A stretch of 64,000 bases of DNA from Merdivicinus sp050943495 (GCA_050943495.1 JBMNPH010000003.1:124001-188000), one strand, 5' to 3'. Positions 35,831 to 45,862 are shown, counted from the first letter of the stretch. The notes: generated from the sequence alone by a model not told the origin. Numbers and translations: made by a program.

Positions 35831-36706
35831 CTAACCTTTGATTGCTCCGATCATAACCCCTTTGACAAAATATTTCTGTACAAACGGATATACGCACAAA
35901 ATCGGCAGTGTTGCAATGACAATCGTGGCATATTTCACGACCTCGCTCAGTTCCTGTTGGATAGAACCAACATCAGATGTCATATTATCTGTCGAACTGA
36001 GAATAATGATCTCCCGCAGGAACAGCTGCAGCGGATAGAGGCTGCGATCCCGCAGATACAGCATCGCATTAAACCACGAATTCCAATGACCGACTCCATA
36101 AAACAGGAACATTACCGCCAGAATCGGGGTGGACAGCGGCAAAATGATCTTGACAAAAATGGAAAGATCACTTGCGCCGTCAATCCGCGCCGCTTCTTCC
36201 AAGCCATCCGGTATGGACTCAAAATTGGTGCGCATAATAATGAGGTTCATCGTACTAACCATGCCGGGCAGAATGACTGCAAACCGGGTATCTAATAAAT
36301 GCAGATCCTGCATAATCAGATAAGTCGGGATCATACCGCCTCCTATAAACATAGTTACTACTATCATACCAAGGATCGCCTTTTTAAGCAATAGTTGTTT
36401 TCTGGAAAGGGCAAATGCCAGCATAGCTGTCACCGATACATTCAGGATCGTTCCAACCAGCACATAAAAAATCGTATTGGCGTAACCAATATAAATTTCC
36501 GGATTATCCAAAACCATCTGATATCCCTGAAACTGCACACCCTGCGGCCAGAACAGCATTCCGCCGCTTTTGGAGAGCAGAACCGGATCTGTAATGGATG
36601 CAAAAAACACAAACAAAATCGGATACAGCGTTATTAGCATCAGAAATAACATAATCAATGTATTCACTGCCCGAAACACCTTTTCCGAAGGTTTTACCTG
36701 TACCAT
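35831..36706 (-). CDS. Carbohydrate ABC importer permease (LplC/YtcP-like)
   Basis: This is a 291-residue permease with about six membrane helices and the cytoplasmic EAA loop as GLEEAARIDGASDLSIFVKI, the coupling site for the ATPase. It is the second permease, matching LplC by order. The ATPase gene is not in this operon, as is usual for LplABC-type importers, which share a central MsmK-like ATPase; the UgpC-like gene near 60 kb belongs to another system. It starts 22 bases after the other permease. Confidence 0.92.
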   Translation of the reverse strand: MVQVKPSEKVFRAVNTLIMLFLMLITLYPILFVFFASITDPVLLSKSGGMLFWPQGVQFQGYQMVLDNPEIYIGYANTIFYVLVGTILNVSVTAMLAFALSRKQLLLKKAILGMIVVTMFIGGGMIPTYLIMQDLHLLDTRFAVILPGMVSTMNLIIMRTNFESIPDGLEEAARIDGASDLSIFVKIILPLSTPILAVMFLFYGVGHWNSWFNAMLYLRDRSLYPLQLFLREIIILSSTDNMTSDVGSIQQELSEVVKYATIVIATLPILCVYPFVQKYFVKGVMIGAIKG

Positions 36707-36728
36707 TCACGATCTCTCCTTTCGCCAC

Positions 36729-37673
36729 TTACCAAAGACTGGTTTCGGTCAGCTTCTGGCTGATCTTATTGGATGCCCACACCAGAATCAGATTGATCAG
36801 TGAATTGAATAACCCGACTGCCGCAGAATAGCTGAAATCCGCTTCCAAAATACCGCGCCGATACACAAAGGTCGAAATAATATCAGCTGTTTCATAAATT
36901 CCCGGGTTATAAAGCAAGAAAACTTTTTCAAACCCGACATTCATAAACTGACCCAGCCGCAAAATTAACATGATAACAATCGTGGGGAGAATCCCCGGCA
37001 GGGTGACATGGATGGTTTGCTTCCATTTTCCAGCACCATCAATAGTGGCTGCCTCATATAATTCCTGATCAATTCCAGTCAGAGCAGCAATATAGATGAT
37101 GGAACCCCAGCCAAATCCCTGCCAGATATCTGATACGACATAAACTGTCCGAAACCATTCCGGTTTCGCAAGAAAATTGATTCGTTCTCCACCAAATAGT
37201 TCAATGACGGTATTGACAATACCGTTTGTGGCAGTAAAATTGGTAATCATTCCGCAGACAACAATCAGTGAGATAAAATGCGGAATATAGGTAACAGTCT
37301 GAATCGTCTTTTTAAAGGCAACATTCCGCACCTCATTGAGCAGCAAAGCGAAAATTATGGGAACCGGAAATCCAAATATCAGCGAATACAGGCTAAGCAG
37401 CAGCGTATTCTTCAGAATCCGCACAAAATAGAAACTTCCGAAAAAATCCACAAAATGTTCCAGTCCAACCCATTCACTTCCCAGAATTCCCTGTGCGGGA
37501 CTGTAATCCTTAAACGCAATCAACGCACCGTATAGTGGGAAGTAATGGTACACAATGTAATATAACACTCCAGGCAATGCAAGCAGATACACCCATTTAT
37601 TCCGTACCAAATCTGTCGCCAGAACCTGATACCAATGGGATTTAGATTTCACAGAAACATGTTTGGCTGTCAT
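36729..37673 (-). CDS. Carbohydrate ABC importer permease (LplB/YteP-like)
   Basis: This is a 314-residue inner-membrane permease with six predicted helices and an EAA motif as ELYEAATIDGAGKWKQTIHV. The start is ATG 37673 with GGAGGAG 7 bases upstream; the in-frame TTG at 37679 has no spacing. It is first of the importer genes after the GH43 gene. It forms a heterodimeric channel with the downstream permease. It is most similar in layout to LplB, with a long first periplasmic loop. Confidence 0.92.
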   Translation of the reverse strand: MTAKHVSVKSKSHWYQVLATDLVRNKWVYLLALPGVLYYIVYHYFPLYGALIAFKDYSPAQGILGSEWVGLEHFVDFFGSFYFVRILKNTLLLSLYSLIFGFPVPIIFALLLNEVRNVAFKKTIQTVTYIPHFISLIVVCGMITNFTATNGIVNTVIELFGGERINFLAKPEWFRTVYVVSDIWQGFGWGSIIYIAALTGIDQELYEAATIDGAGKWKQTIHVTLPGILPTIVIMLILRLGQFMNVGFEKVFLLYNPGIYETADIISTFVYRRGILEADFSYSAAVGLFNSLINLILVWASNKISQKLTETSLW

Positions 37674-37691
37674 ATACAATCTCCTCCGTTT

Positions 37692-39116
37692 TTACAGCCT
37701 GTGGTCATAGGTACCGAACGCTGTAAAACTGATTACACCCGGTTCAATTTCCATAGGAGTGCCCAAAATTTTCAGCCGAACATAGCGGACTTTCCGGGCT
37801 GCAAAGGTACGAAAATCAACAGCCAGATCCATATCATTATCCGAAGCATCCAGTAAGGGAATCCACTTGCGTGTCTCTTCCTGCTCTTCCAAGCAACCAT
37901 CTACCCGATATCGGAATGGACCCGGTAAAATTCCGGCGTTATAATCAAGGCCAATATCTCGCCAAATAATACGGATTGCCGATACTTGATAATAAGCTCT
38001 TAAATCTACAATCAATTCTTTTTCCGGATCCCCAGCAGCAGGCTGCCACCATGAAAGCATACTTTCATCCAACGCATAGACGGCACTGTGCCCCTCCGCA
38101 CAACTGCTTGTTTCTACCGGATTGGAGAAGGTGAGCGGCAGTAATGAACTGTCATTGCCATTCTCCGGATGTGGAATCATCCCCGGAGCCAGTTGAGGAA
38201 TATCGCTGGAACCCCGCACAAACAGATTTCCGTCTTCATCAATGCCTGCGGGGTCGACACCGATACGCCGCTCAAATTTATGTGCATAACACAAAACACA
38301 GGTATAAAATGCCCAGAGTGTATGGTTAGGTCCCTCTACAATACATCCATGCCCGGGACCTTTGACTAGACCGGAAGTATTTTGAAGAATGGGATTGTGT
38401 GGCTGATACCGGAATCCGTCCAACGGCCCAATATCTGAAATATAGCATCCCATCCCATAAGTTCGATAACAAGTTCCGGGGCCGGTATAGGTCAGATAAT
38501 ACCGGCCGTTCCGTTTGAACATCCAGCTTCCTTCCAGGCTACTTCTGCCCAGTTCCTGGTTGTGATCGCCAAAGCGTTCCCAGACATGTTCTGGATTGAA
38601 GGAAAACAGAATCTTCGGTTCAGTAACCAGCTGGCAGAGATTTTCCGAATCCAGTTTTGCACCAAATATTCCCGGATCTCCGATTCCCCAGTACAGATAA
38701 ACGCTTCCATCATCATCTGCAAACAGCATCGGATCTTTCACGGTGAATTCATGTCCATCCGGCAGACGGAGGGAACCGATATCCTCAAAAGGCCCCAGAG
38801 GAGTATCTCCGCAATATAGATGCGAACCGCATGCCAACAGATAGAACTTCCCACGATATTCCAAAACTGTCGGCGCATATCCGATATTTTCCGGCTGAAC
38901 GGGATGATGTTCCCAGTTTACAAAATCTTCGGTGACAAATGCCATTCCATAAGAAGGATAGACATACCATTTTCCTTCATAATAAATTGCGGTAGGATCT
39001 GCCAGTGAACGATAATCCTCCATATGTTTCCGATCGGGATGGTCGACTCCCCGCGGATAATCTGGAATGGACAATGGATTGCAATACAGGCCTTCTGCTC
39101 GTTTGCTATGTTTCAT
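37692..39116 (-). CDS. Glycoside hydrolase family 43 (beta-xylosidase/arabinofuranosidase type)
   Basis: This is a 474-residue cytoplasmic enzyme. GH43 five-bladed propeller motifs give the three acids: Asp40 in ADPTAIYYEGKWYVYPS (general base), Asp128 in VKDPMLFADDDGSVYLYWG, and Glu195 in EGSWMFKRNGRYYLTYTG (general acid). A C-terminal beta domain with discoidin-like features (VRYVRLKILG) follows. No signal peptide suggests intracellular cleavage of imported oligosaccharides. ATG 39116 is chosen over the longer reading to 39185, from AAGGAT upstream and family fit. It leads an operon with the ABC importer. Confidence 0.88.
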   Translation of the reverse strand: MKHSKRAEGLYCNPLSIPDYPRGVDHPDRKHMEDYRSLADPTAIYYEGKWYVYPSYGMAFVTEDFVNWEHHPVQPENIGYAPTVLEYRGKFYLLACGSHLYCGDTPLGPFEDIGSLRLPDGHEFTVKDPMLFADDDGSVYLYWGIGDPGIFGAKLDSENLCQLVTEPKILFSFNPEHVWERFGDHNQELGRSSLEGSWMFKRNGRYYLTYTGPGTCYRTYGMGCYISDIGPLDGFRYQPHNPILQNTSGLVKGPGHGCIVEGPNHTLWAFYTCVLCYAHKFERRIGVDPAGIDEDGNLFVRGSSDIPQLAPGMIPHPENGNDSSLLPLTFSNPVETSSCAEGHSAVYALDESMLSWWQPAAGDPEKELIVDLRAYYQVSAIRIIWRDIGLDYNAGILPGPFRYRVDGCLEEQEETRKWIPLLDASDNDMDLAVDFRTFAARKVRYVRLKILGTPMEIEPGVISFTAFGTYDHRL

Positions 39117-39244
39117 GATTTCCACATCCTTTTTGCTTTTGTTGGGCTCAGTATAAATCCGGACACATGAAAAGTAAATCATCATATTCTATGATGCATC
39201 CTCATTTTTACCGAAAATCGAGTGATCCACAGATTTCAGCAATA

Positions 39245-39281
39245 AAAAAGAAAAACTGCGCAAAAATATTTTGTGCAGTTT
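39245..39281 (-). terminator. Second terminator of the DUF4317 transcript
   Basis: A 13-bp stem (39253-39265 with 39269-39281, one mismatch) is followed on the minus strand by TTCTTTTTT. It backs up the terminator at 39306. Confidence 0.65.
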
Positions 39282-39305
39282 AACTATTCTCTTTATAGTA
39301 AAAAA

Positions 39306-39332
39306 CAGCTCATTTCTTCTCGAAATGAGCTG
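39306..39332. terminator. Terminator downstream of the DUF4317 gene
   Basis: A perfect 11-bp stem CAGCTCATTTC/GAAATGAGCTG with a TTCTC loop is flanked by A/T runs on both sides, so it can work in either direction. It lies just after the DUF4317 stop. Confidence 0.85.
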
Positions 39333-39346
39333 AAAAATAATGAATT

Positions 39347-40501
39347 TTAATCTGATTCCGGCAGTTCCGGAGAGGCGGAAACTTCCATTCCGTTAATCTC
39401 TACCCGATCATCCGAAGGAATCAACAGATATTTGCGGCCATCAATAATCCGCGTTTCAACCAGATAGCTGAACTCCGGATCCACCAGAATCCGAACCTGC
39501 GGTGTTTTAATCTCAAAACGTTTCCGATCAATAATATTATCCGGATTCAAAGCAGCACCTACCCCGAATTCTTCACTGCATCTCTCCTGAAACGCCTGCA
39601 CCCGTTCTTCCGGAACACCGCAATTCTCCAGGATATTTCCGATTTCTCTCGCAGTTACATCCAATGGTTCCGGATTCTTGCTTTCCAGATGCTGCTCGAT
39701 GCGTTCCCGGATCTGTTCGTGGACCGACTGAACCACCTGAAACCGAAAATCCTCCTCCAATGCTCCGGCCAACACATCCTGAAATGTTTCTTTCTGTTCG
39801 CTGGCAGGCATCGGCGGTTCCACATGAAAAATAGCATCGATAAACTCCTGATGCAGCTGAGCCGGATTTTTGGAGTAGTACAGGGCATCATAGATATTTG
39901 CTGCGCGGTCGTCGAAAGCTGGGAACAGAAATCCCAGTTCCGGTGCGCCGACAATCTGAACCGGCGTACAGCTGTGGAATTCGTTCTCTCCCGGATCATA
40001 TCCCAATTCTTCTTTGCCATCTTTGACCGGACAGACACAGCAAAGAACATAAGTAAAGACAGTATCGGAGGCATCCATCAAAAGCTCATCATCTTTTCCG
40101 CGGGTGGGGACATCATAGGTATCAGTTGCGAGAAGAATCAGATAATTGCTGCCGTCCATGTCCAGTGAATCAATCACCTTCTGATAAAAGCAGTCCCGCG
40201 CTTCCCGATCCTGAAGCCCGGAATTCCGCAGAGCAGACAATAATCGATGCTCGTCACTATCCGCTACCTGCTGCGTCGAAAAAACAATATCAATCAGATT
40301 TTTCCCAATTGTTCCGGAAAGGACTTTTTTAAGCAGACTGGAATATTTTTCCGCTTCAAATTCCGGCATCAGCCCGAACGACTCTTCCAAATAAGAAATG
40401 ATCTCGCGGTTAGTATTGACATAACATCCATAAATTTTGCTGATGCAATGCTTTTCCGGCGACAGGCGGCGCCGAATTTCATTCACTTCTTTTTTATTCA
40501 T
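39347..40501 (-). CDS. DUF4317 family protein
   Basis: This is a 384-residue soluble protein of unknown function, recognised from MNKKEVNEIRRRLSPEKHCISKIYGCYV and the VRILVDPEFSYLVETRIIDGRKYLLIP C-terminus. It is widespread in Lachnospiraceae and Oscillospiraceae. No catalytic motif is obvious. It is monocistronic with its own promoter (40551-40579) and two terminators. Gene neighbours on either side are unrelated, so context gives no function. Confidence 0.8.
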   Translation of the reverse strand: MNKKEVNEIRRRLSPEKHCISKIYGCYVNTNREIISYLEESFGLMPEFEAEKYSSLLKKVLSGTIGKNLIDIVFSTQQVADSDEHRLLSALRNSGLQDREARDCFYQKVIDSLDMDGSNYLILLATDTYDVPTRGKDDELLMDASDTVFTYVLCCVCPVKDGKEELGYDPGENEFHSCTPVQIVGAPELGFLFPAFDDRAANIYDALYYSKNPAQLHQEFIDAIFHVEPPMPASEQKETFQDVLAGALEEDFRFQVVQSVHEQIRERIEQHLESKNPEPLDVTAREIGNILENCGVPEERVQAFQERCSEEFGVGAALNPDNIIDRKRFEIKTPQVRILVDPEFSYLVETRIIDGRKYLLIPSDDRVEINGMEVSASPELPESD

Positions 40502-40550
40502 AATAACCTCCCTGTTTCATAGAACAGATTTTCGCTGCATGTTCTTTTTA

Positions 40551-40579
40551 TTATAGCATATCCATGCGGCAGCGTCCAT
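40551..40579 (-). promoter_or_regulatory. Promoter of the DUF4317 gene
   Basis: On the minus strand, TGGACG and TATAAT are 17 bases apart, with extended TGC before the -10, 50 bases from the start. Confidence 0.6.
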
Positions 40580-40607
40580 CGAAACAGGGAGGTTTTGTGC
40601 GGCAAAA

Positions 40608-42500
40608 TTATTTCAAGAGAATTTCGCGTTCCTTTTCGGCATAATATTGTGCCTGCGCAAACCAAAGTTCTGCATACTTACCGTCTTTTTCTGCCAGAAG
40701 GGATTCATGGCTGCCCTGCTGAACGACCTGCCCTTTTTCAAAGACCGCAATTTCATCGCAGAACCGGCAGGATGACAGACGATGGCTGATATAAATGGCC
40801 GTTTTATCGGTAACCAGTTCATCAAAATGGGAATATACCTCATGTTCGGCGATCGGATCCAATGCAGCAGTCGGCTCATCCAGCACAATAAACGGCGCAT
40901 CCTTGTAAAGAGCGCGCGCCAATGCAATTTTCTGCGCCTCACCGCCCGAAATCTCAACGCCTTTTTCATCAAATTCCCGGTACAGGCAGGTATCCAATCC
41001 ATCCGGCATCCGGTCGAGACGATCTCCAAAACCAGCCATCCGCAGACAGCTTTCTGCGCGTTTCCGGTCATAGTTCTGCGCCGCCGCCACATTCTGTCCC
41101 AACGGGAATGCCAACAGCTGAAAATCCTGGAATACAACGGCGAACACCTGCAAATAATCCTCATATTTATATTTGCGGATATCAATGCCATTCAGAAGAA
41201 TCTCGCCTTCAGTCGGGTCATAAAGACGGCAAAGCAGCTTGATAAAGGTTGTTTTTCCGGAACCGTTGCGCCCTACTACCGCTAGACGCTTCCCGATTTT
41301 AAACTTCATAGAAACATGCCGCAGCGCATACTCCTCCGAGCCGGGATACCGGAAGGAAACATCCCGAAATTCCACCTCATACTGCCGATCGGATCGCTTT
41401 TCGGTGGTAAGACTTCCCTGATACATCCGGTCCGGAAGGTCGAGAAATTCAAAGGAAACCTGCAAAAATGCCGCATTGTTTTTCAGGTCGCCGATCGTAT
41501 GCATTAGGTCGGAAATACCTCTGGCAAGCGCTGTGATTGCTCCCACATACTGAGTCACGGAACCGACTCCGAAAGCACCTGCCCACGCTTTCAGGCAGAC
41601 AAACAGGTACGCGAACCCCGTAAACACCGTAGAAATCGCCGCTGAAAGCGCCATTAGACCACCTATCTTACCTTTGTCGTAACGACCAAAAATTGAATCC
41701 GCGCGGAATGGACTGTATGTCGACATGTAAGTTTTACTGATTTCCTGTTGATTATACATCCGCATATCCAGCATCCGCTTTCTTTCATTCATGGAACCGA
41801 AAAAGAAAAAAAAGAGCCGATTTCCAAACTTATTTAGTTCAACACCTTTTGTAACCATATAGTTTTTAGCCTTTGTAGAACAAAATGGCGCTAATACTAC
41901 AATCACCGCCATTATTCCTAAAAAGGCCAGAATATAAAATGGACTATTCAAAAAAGCATATTTAGATGTTTCTGGAACATACTGGGTAAACAGACTTAAA
42001 GATAATATCATTGCGCAGAAAACACTGACCGCCGCATTTGACATTCGTTCAAAAATATAATAAATCTTATAAAACCCCCATCCTCCTCCGTTTGTATTTT
42101 GACATATTTGAGAATAAATGTCGTGTGTGTGTTGTTCGTCCAATACACAGAAATCCATCTGAAGCATTTTATTATTGTAAACTTCAATCTGATTATGATA
42201 AAAAAGAGCTTCTCGACTGTTTTTCCAGCGGACTGTAGCAGCCTTCAGCAATGCTGTCAAGGCAGTGACCGTCACCGTTAGAACCACCCATTTCCACAGG
42301 ATTTCTGGTCGGCGGTTTCCAGCCAATTCATTCAGAATCCGGGCGGAAAAGTATATCCCGGCATAGGGAATGACTGCTGTCACAGCGGCGTTACAAAAAA
42401 TTGACTCAAACAGGCCCCTGCATTTCTTCCGCAAAATCTGAAACGCCCGAAAATTAAGCGAAAATGCCTGCCGGAATGTCACTTGTTTCTCATTCTTCAT
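40608..42500 (-). CDS. ABC exporter half-transporter, second partner
   Basis: This is a 630-residue ABC exporter subunit: an N-terminal membrane domain with about six helices and a C-terminal ATPase with Walker A VVGRNGSGKTT, signature EISGGEAQK and Walker B IVLDEPTAALDP. The start is ATG 42500, overlapping the end of the partner gene by 11 bases; the longer reading to 42569 lies inside the partner. The heterodimer probably exports a peptide or lipid-linked compound under control of the upstream LytTR/GHKL pair. It is classified as multidrug-like, but its substrate cannot be read. The Walker B glutamate is present, so it is likely active. Confidence 0.88.
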   Translation of the reverse strand: MKNEKQVTFRQAFSLNFRAFQILRKKCRGLFESIFCNAAVTAVIPYAGIYFSARILNELAGNRRPEILWKWVVLTVTVTALTALLKAATVRWKNSREALFYHNQIEVYNNKMLQMDFCVLDEQHTHDIYSQICQNTNGGGWGFYKIYYIFERMSNAAVSVFCAMILSLSLFTQYVPETSKYAFLNSPFYILAFLGIMAVIVVLAPFCSTKAKNYMVTKGVELNKFGNRLFFFFFGSMNERKRMLDMRMYNQQEISKTYMSTYSPFRADSIFGRYDKGKIGGLMALSAAISTVFTGFAYLFVCLKAWAGAFGVGSVTQYVGAITALARGISDLMHTIGDLKNNAAFLQVSFEFLDLPDRMYQGSLTTEKRSDRQYEVEFRDVSFRYPGSEEYALRHVSMKFKIGKRLAVVGRNGSGKTTFIKLLCRLYDPTEGEILLNGIDIRKYKYEDYLQVFAVVFQDFQLLAFPLGQNVAAAQNYDRKRAESCLRMAGFGDRLDRMPDGLDTCLYREFDEKGVEISGGEAQKIALARALYKDAPFIVLDEPTAALDPIAEHEVYSHFDELVTDKTAIYISHRLSSCRFCDEIAVFEKGQVVQQGSHESLLAEKDGKYAELWFAQAQYYAEKEREILLK

Positions 42501-44334
42501 CCGGATCACTTCCTTTCCCAGCCTCATTCTCACTGTAATATTGACTTTGAATCTGAAACAGTTCTGCATATTGTCCGCCTTGCGCCATCAGGGAATCGTG
42601 GGTGCCTTCCTCGGCAATTCCCCCATCGGAAAGCAGGATAATCCGGTCGCAGAACCGGGTGGATGCCAGCCGATGAGAAATGTATACGGATGTACATCCC
42701 GCCGTCATCCGGTTATATTTTAAATACATGTCATTTTCGGCGATAGGGTCAAGCGCGGCAGTCGGTTCATCCAGCACCATAATGGGTGCGCCCTTGTAAA
42801 GGGCACGAGCCAGCATCAGCCGCTGCGTTTCCCCGCCGGAAAGGTCGATTCCGTCCTCATAAATGGACCGTCCGATATGGGTATCCAGTCCATGAGGCAG
42901 ACTTTCCACCTTTTCGGTCAGTCCCGCTTTTTCAATACAGTCTTTCACCCGCCTCAAGTCAGCTTTCTCAATACTCTGGGTCACATTTTCTGCAAGTGTA
43001 GTTTCCAGTATGGAAAAATCCTGAAAAACAGCTGTAAACAGCCGATAATAATCCCGGCGATTATACTGCCGGATGTCCTGACCGTTCAGCAGAACCTCTC
43101 CTTCCGTAGGATCATAAAATCCACAGATCAGCTTTACCAGGGTAGTTTTCCCTGCACCGTTCAGACCTACTACTGCCAATTTTTCTCCGGCATGAATCGT
43201 TAGATTGAGATGATGAAGGGTATCTTTGTCCGCACTGGGATAACGAAAACTGACATTTCGAAGTTCGATCTCATACGGAATTTTTTCCGCTTGCAGGGGT
43301 TTCCCATCCTCAAATCGGAACAGTTCTGGCACTTCCAGAAATTCCCGAATAGTGGAAAGATCCAGACTCTGTATATGCAGTGTCGAAAATCTTTCCAAAA
43401 TCCCGGTTACCCAATTAGTAAAACCACTGATTGCTGAGAAATACAGTAGAAATTGGGAGGCAGGCATTCCCGTTTTCAGTGCCAGAGAGATCAAATATAG
43501 ATAGGCGATGCCGTTGCGGAGAATGGACAAAATAACATCCACAACATCCGCCCGAAGATAGATTTTTTCACGTTGGGCGATAAAATCGCCATAAAGCCGC
43601 ATCGTGCTGTCCAATACATCCTGAAGCCATGGATACAGACCAAAAATCCGGATATCCTTTCCCAAAGGCCGCTTAGGAGACTCGTAGGTGATATAATTCA
43701 GTTTTTTTAGATAATTTGATTCTTTCTCCCGATGGTTATACCCCCACTGATGAATCTTTTTACTGACAAAAAAGCCGATTACAGCAGTTACCAATACAAC
43801 GATCAGAAGTGTCGGATCGAGTGAAGACAGCAAAAGCAGATAAATTCCAAATCCCGCAATATTTTGTAGCAAATCGGTCAAGGTATTCCAAATAGCCTCT
43901 GTAGCAGCTCGATTACTATTCATCGCATTCTGTGCTTTTTCTTTTTTTTTCAGTATTGCTGGATTTTCCGTATTGGGAAACGAAGTTGTTTCATATTTCC
44001 ATGCAACTTTTTGAAGAATGGACATTCGTACTTCTACTCGTCCCAATAAGGTGTTCATCTCCAGATAAGCGTTCAGTGCCGACAGGAACATCAGCAGCAG
44101 GGAAAATCCGAGGATCGCCCCCAGCAATTCCGGGAAAGGCGCAGCGGTTTCCACCTTTTGCAGAATCACTGGTGCAACAAACAATTCCGCCAATCTCGTC
44201 GCCACTCCGCCTGCCGCCACAACCACGCACAGAAAGAGAACGCTTTTCTGGGTTTTCCATGCATTCCCGATCATCCATGCGGTATTCTGCCACAGGTTAT
44301 AAAGCGGTTTTTCTTTTTTCTTTGGTTCTGTCAT
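42490..44334 (-). CDS. ABC exporter half-transporter, first partner
   Basis: This is a 614-residue exporter subunit with an N-terminal transmembrane domain (six helices between about 30 and 310) and an ATPase domain with Walker A VVGLNGAGKTT, signature DLSGGETQR and Walker B MVLDEPTAALDP. It pairs with the next gene as a heterodimer. ATG 44334 is preferred with GAGGTG upstream. It follows the GHKL kinase gene by 45 bases in what looks like one operon, a layout common for antimicrobial-peptide, lantibiotic or immunity exporters. No peptide precursor was found. Confidence 0.88.
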   Translation of the reverse strand: MTEPKKKEKPLYNLWQNTAWMIGNAWKTQKSVLFLCVVVAAGGVATRLAELFVAPVILQKVETAAPFPELLGAILGFSLLLMFLSALNAYLEMNTLLGRVEVRMSILQKVAWKYETTSFPNTENPAILKKKEKAQNAMNSNRAATEAIWNTLTDLLQNIAGFGIYLLLLSSLDPTLLIVVLVTAVIGFFVSKKIHQWGYNHREKESNYLKKLNYITYESPKRPLGKDIRIFGLYPWLQDVLDSTMRLYGDFIAQREKIYLRADVVDVILSILRNGIAYLYLISLALKTGMPASQFLLYFSAISGFTNWVTGILERFSTLHIQSLDLSTIREFLEVPELFRFEDGKPLQAEKIPYEIELRNVSFRYPSADKDTLHHLNLTIHAGEKLAVVGLNGAGKTTLVKLICGFYDPTEGEVLLNGQDIRQYNRRDYYRLFTAVFQDFSILETTLAENVTQSIEKADLRRVKDCIEKAGLTEKVESLPHGLDTHIGRSIYEDGIDLSGGETQRLMLARALYKGAPIMVLDEPTAALDPIAENDMYLKYNRMTAGCTSVYISHRLASTRFCDRIILLSDGGIAEEGTHDSLMAQGGQYAELFQIQSQYYSENEAGKGSDPDEE

Positions 44335-44379
44335 ATTGTTCACCTCGCTTTGATTGTAGCACAAAAAAAGCGGGAAGAA

Positions 44380-45081
44380 CTATTTTGGGGACGAATTGTC
44401 GTTTTCAGGGGATGAATTGCACACCTGCGGAAGTAAAACTTCGGTCGTGAAAGCGCCGTCTTCGCTGTTCCGACTGATATAACCGCCCAGACGCTCAATC
44501 ACGGCATCCATCCGCACCAACCCAAATCCATGCCCCTGCCCCTTGGTGGTGGCAAACCGTCCGCCTACCTTCGACAGCTTCCCGGGTGCGGTAAAATTGG
44601 TGAATGACAGGTAAAGCTGCGTCCCCTTCATGTCCATATAAATCCGGATCAGCCGCTGTTCCTCCGGAAGTTTCAGGCTGGCTTCAATGGCATTGTCAAA
44701 AAGGTTGCCAATAATCACACACAGATCCAGTTCCGAAATCCGTAGTGCCACCGGAATATGCGCATCTGCCCGCACCGGAATATGACGGGATCTGGCGAGG
44801 GAAATCTTGCTGTTCAAAATAGCGTCGGTCATGGGATTTCCGGTTTTTACAACCGTATCCACCGTGGCAAGATCGGTATCCAGTTCATCGAGATATTCTC
44901 GGATTGCGTCCAGATTTCCTTCGGCGGCGTAAGCTTTCATCACCTGAATGTGGTTGCGGTAATCATGCCGCCAGCCTCGGATCTGCCGATACATATTTTC
45001 TACCTCCGCATAATGGGTCTCCAAAAGTTCCCACTGGTAAGCGCCGATCTGACGATCAAGCTGTCTGGCAAAAAAATTCAT
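44380..45081 (-). CDS. GHKL-type sensor histidine kinase without membrane domain
   Basis: This is a 233-residue kinase. The DHp-like helix with WRHDYRNHIQVMK holds the phospho-accepting His, and the ATPase domain has NLFDNAIEA and GHGFGLVRMDAVI. Unlike AgrC/VirS-like kinases it lacks the N-terminal membrane sensor, so the signal may come from inside the cell or through the exporter. The start is ATG 45081 after GAGGGGGAG; ATG 45096 overlaps the regulator stop. It is co-transcribed with the LytTR regulator. Confidence 0.87.
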   Translation of the reverse strand: MNFFARQLDRQIGAYQWELLETHYAEVENMYRQIRGWRHDYRNHIQVMKAYAAEGNLDAIREYLDELDTDLATVDTVVKTGNPMTDAILNSKISLARSRHIPVRADAHIPVALRISELDLCVIIGNLFDNAIEASLKLPEEQRLIRIYMDMKGTQLYLSFTNFTAPGKLSKVGGRFATTKGQGHGFGLVRMDAVIERLGGYISRNSEDGAFTTEVLLPQVCNSSPENDNSSPK

Positions 45082-45092
45082 GATTCTCCCCC

Positions 45093-45800
45093 TCACATTC
45101 TGGAAATAATCGCTCGGTTCAACGGCTCATACATGCCGCGCGGAAGCGGAACAACCGAACCATCCATCAGATAAACGTCCGTTCTGGTTACCCGCTGAAT
45201 CACGCTCAGATTCAAAATACAGGACCGTCCGATCCGGAAAAAACGGTCATCCAGCAGCGGTTCCAATTCCCGCAGCGTTTTTTTGACCGTATATTCCTGT
45301 TTTCCATGCACGGTAACATAATTCTGATGCACATCCAGATAACGGATCTCCATAAGAGGGACTCGGACCGTTTCCCCTGGCAGATTCAAGGTCAGCATCT
45401 GCTCATTTTTGTGAAGTTTGCGGACTGCCCGATCCAGCACCTCAAAAAATTTCTGCCGGTTTACCGGCTTCATCAGATAATGCAGGGCATCCACATCGTA
45501 TCCGTCTGCAATATAGTCGGCATATCCCGTTACAAACATAATCTGTACCCACTCATTTTCCATGCGAATCTTTCGCGCAAGGGAAACGCCGTCCATTCCC
45601 TGCATTTCGATATCCAAAATCAAAAGATCACAGTCCCGATGCTCGGCATAATCAAACAAAAGTGCTTCTGCACTTTCAAACGCCTTTAAATGAATCGGAA
45701 TCTCTGCCTGCTGCGCCCAGGATGTGACCAATGCGCACAGATAATCGCGCTGGGTCTGTTCGTCATCGCACAGAATAATCTGATAAACAGTTTCTTGCAT
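45093..45800 (-). CDS. LytTR-family response regulator
   Basis: This is a 235-residue regulator. The receiver domain has phospho-acceptor Asp in LLILDIEMQGMDG and the LMKPV lysine near 111. It is followed by a LytTR DNA-binding domain with IRYLDVHQNYVTVHG, RFFRIGRSCILNL and GSVVPLPRGM. It regulates the downstream kinase/ABC exporter genes and possibly itself through the promoter at 45834-45862. LytTR regulators bind paired 9-bp repeats; I did not find a clear pair by eye. Confidence 0.93.
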   Translation of the reverse strand: MQETVYQIILCDDEQTQRDYLCALVTSWAQQAEIPIHLKAFESAEALLFDYAEHRDCDLLILDIEMQGMDGVSLARKIRMENEWVQIMFVTGYADYIADGYDVDALHYLMKPVNRQKFFEVLDRAVRKLHKNEQMLTLNLPGETVRVPLMEIRYLDVHQNYVTVHGKQEYTVKKTLRELEPLLDDRFFRIGRSCILNLSVIQRVTRTDVYLMDGSVVPLPRGMYEPLNRAIISRM

Positions 45801-45833
45801 ATATCCTCATTCCTCAAATTAATCTCTGCCCCT

Positions 45834-45862
45834 ATTTAATCATGAACCATCCGTTTTGTCAA
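45834..45862 (-). promoter_or_regulatory. Promoter of the LytTR-kinase-exporter operon
   Basis: On the minus strand, consensus TTGACA (45857-45862) and TTAAAT (45834-45839) are separated by 17 bases. Confidence 0.6.
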
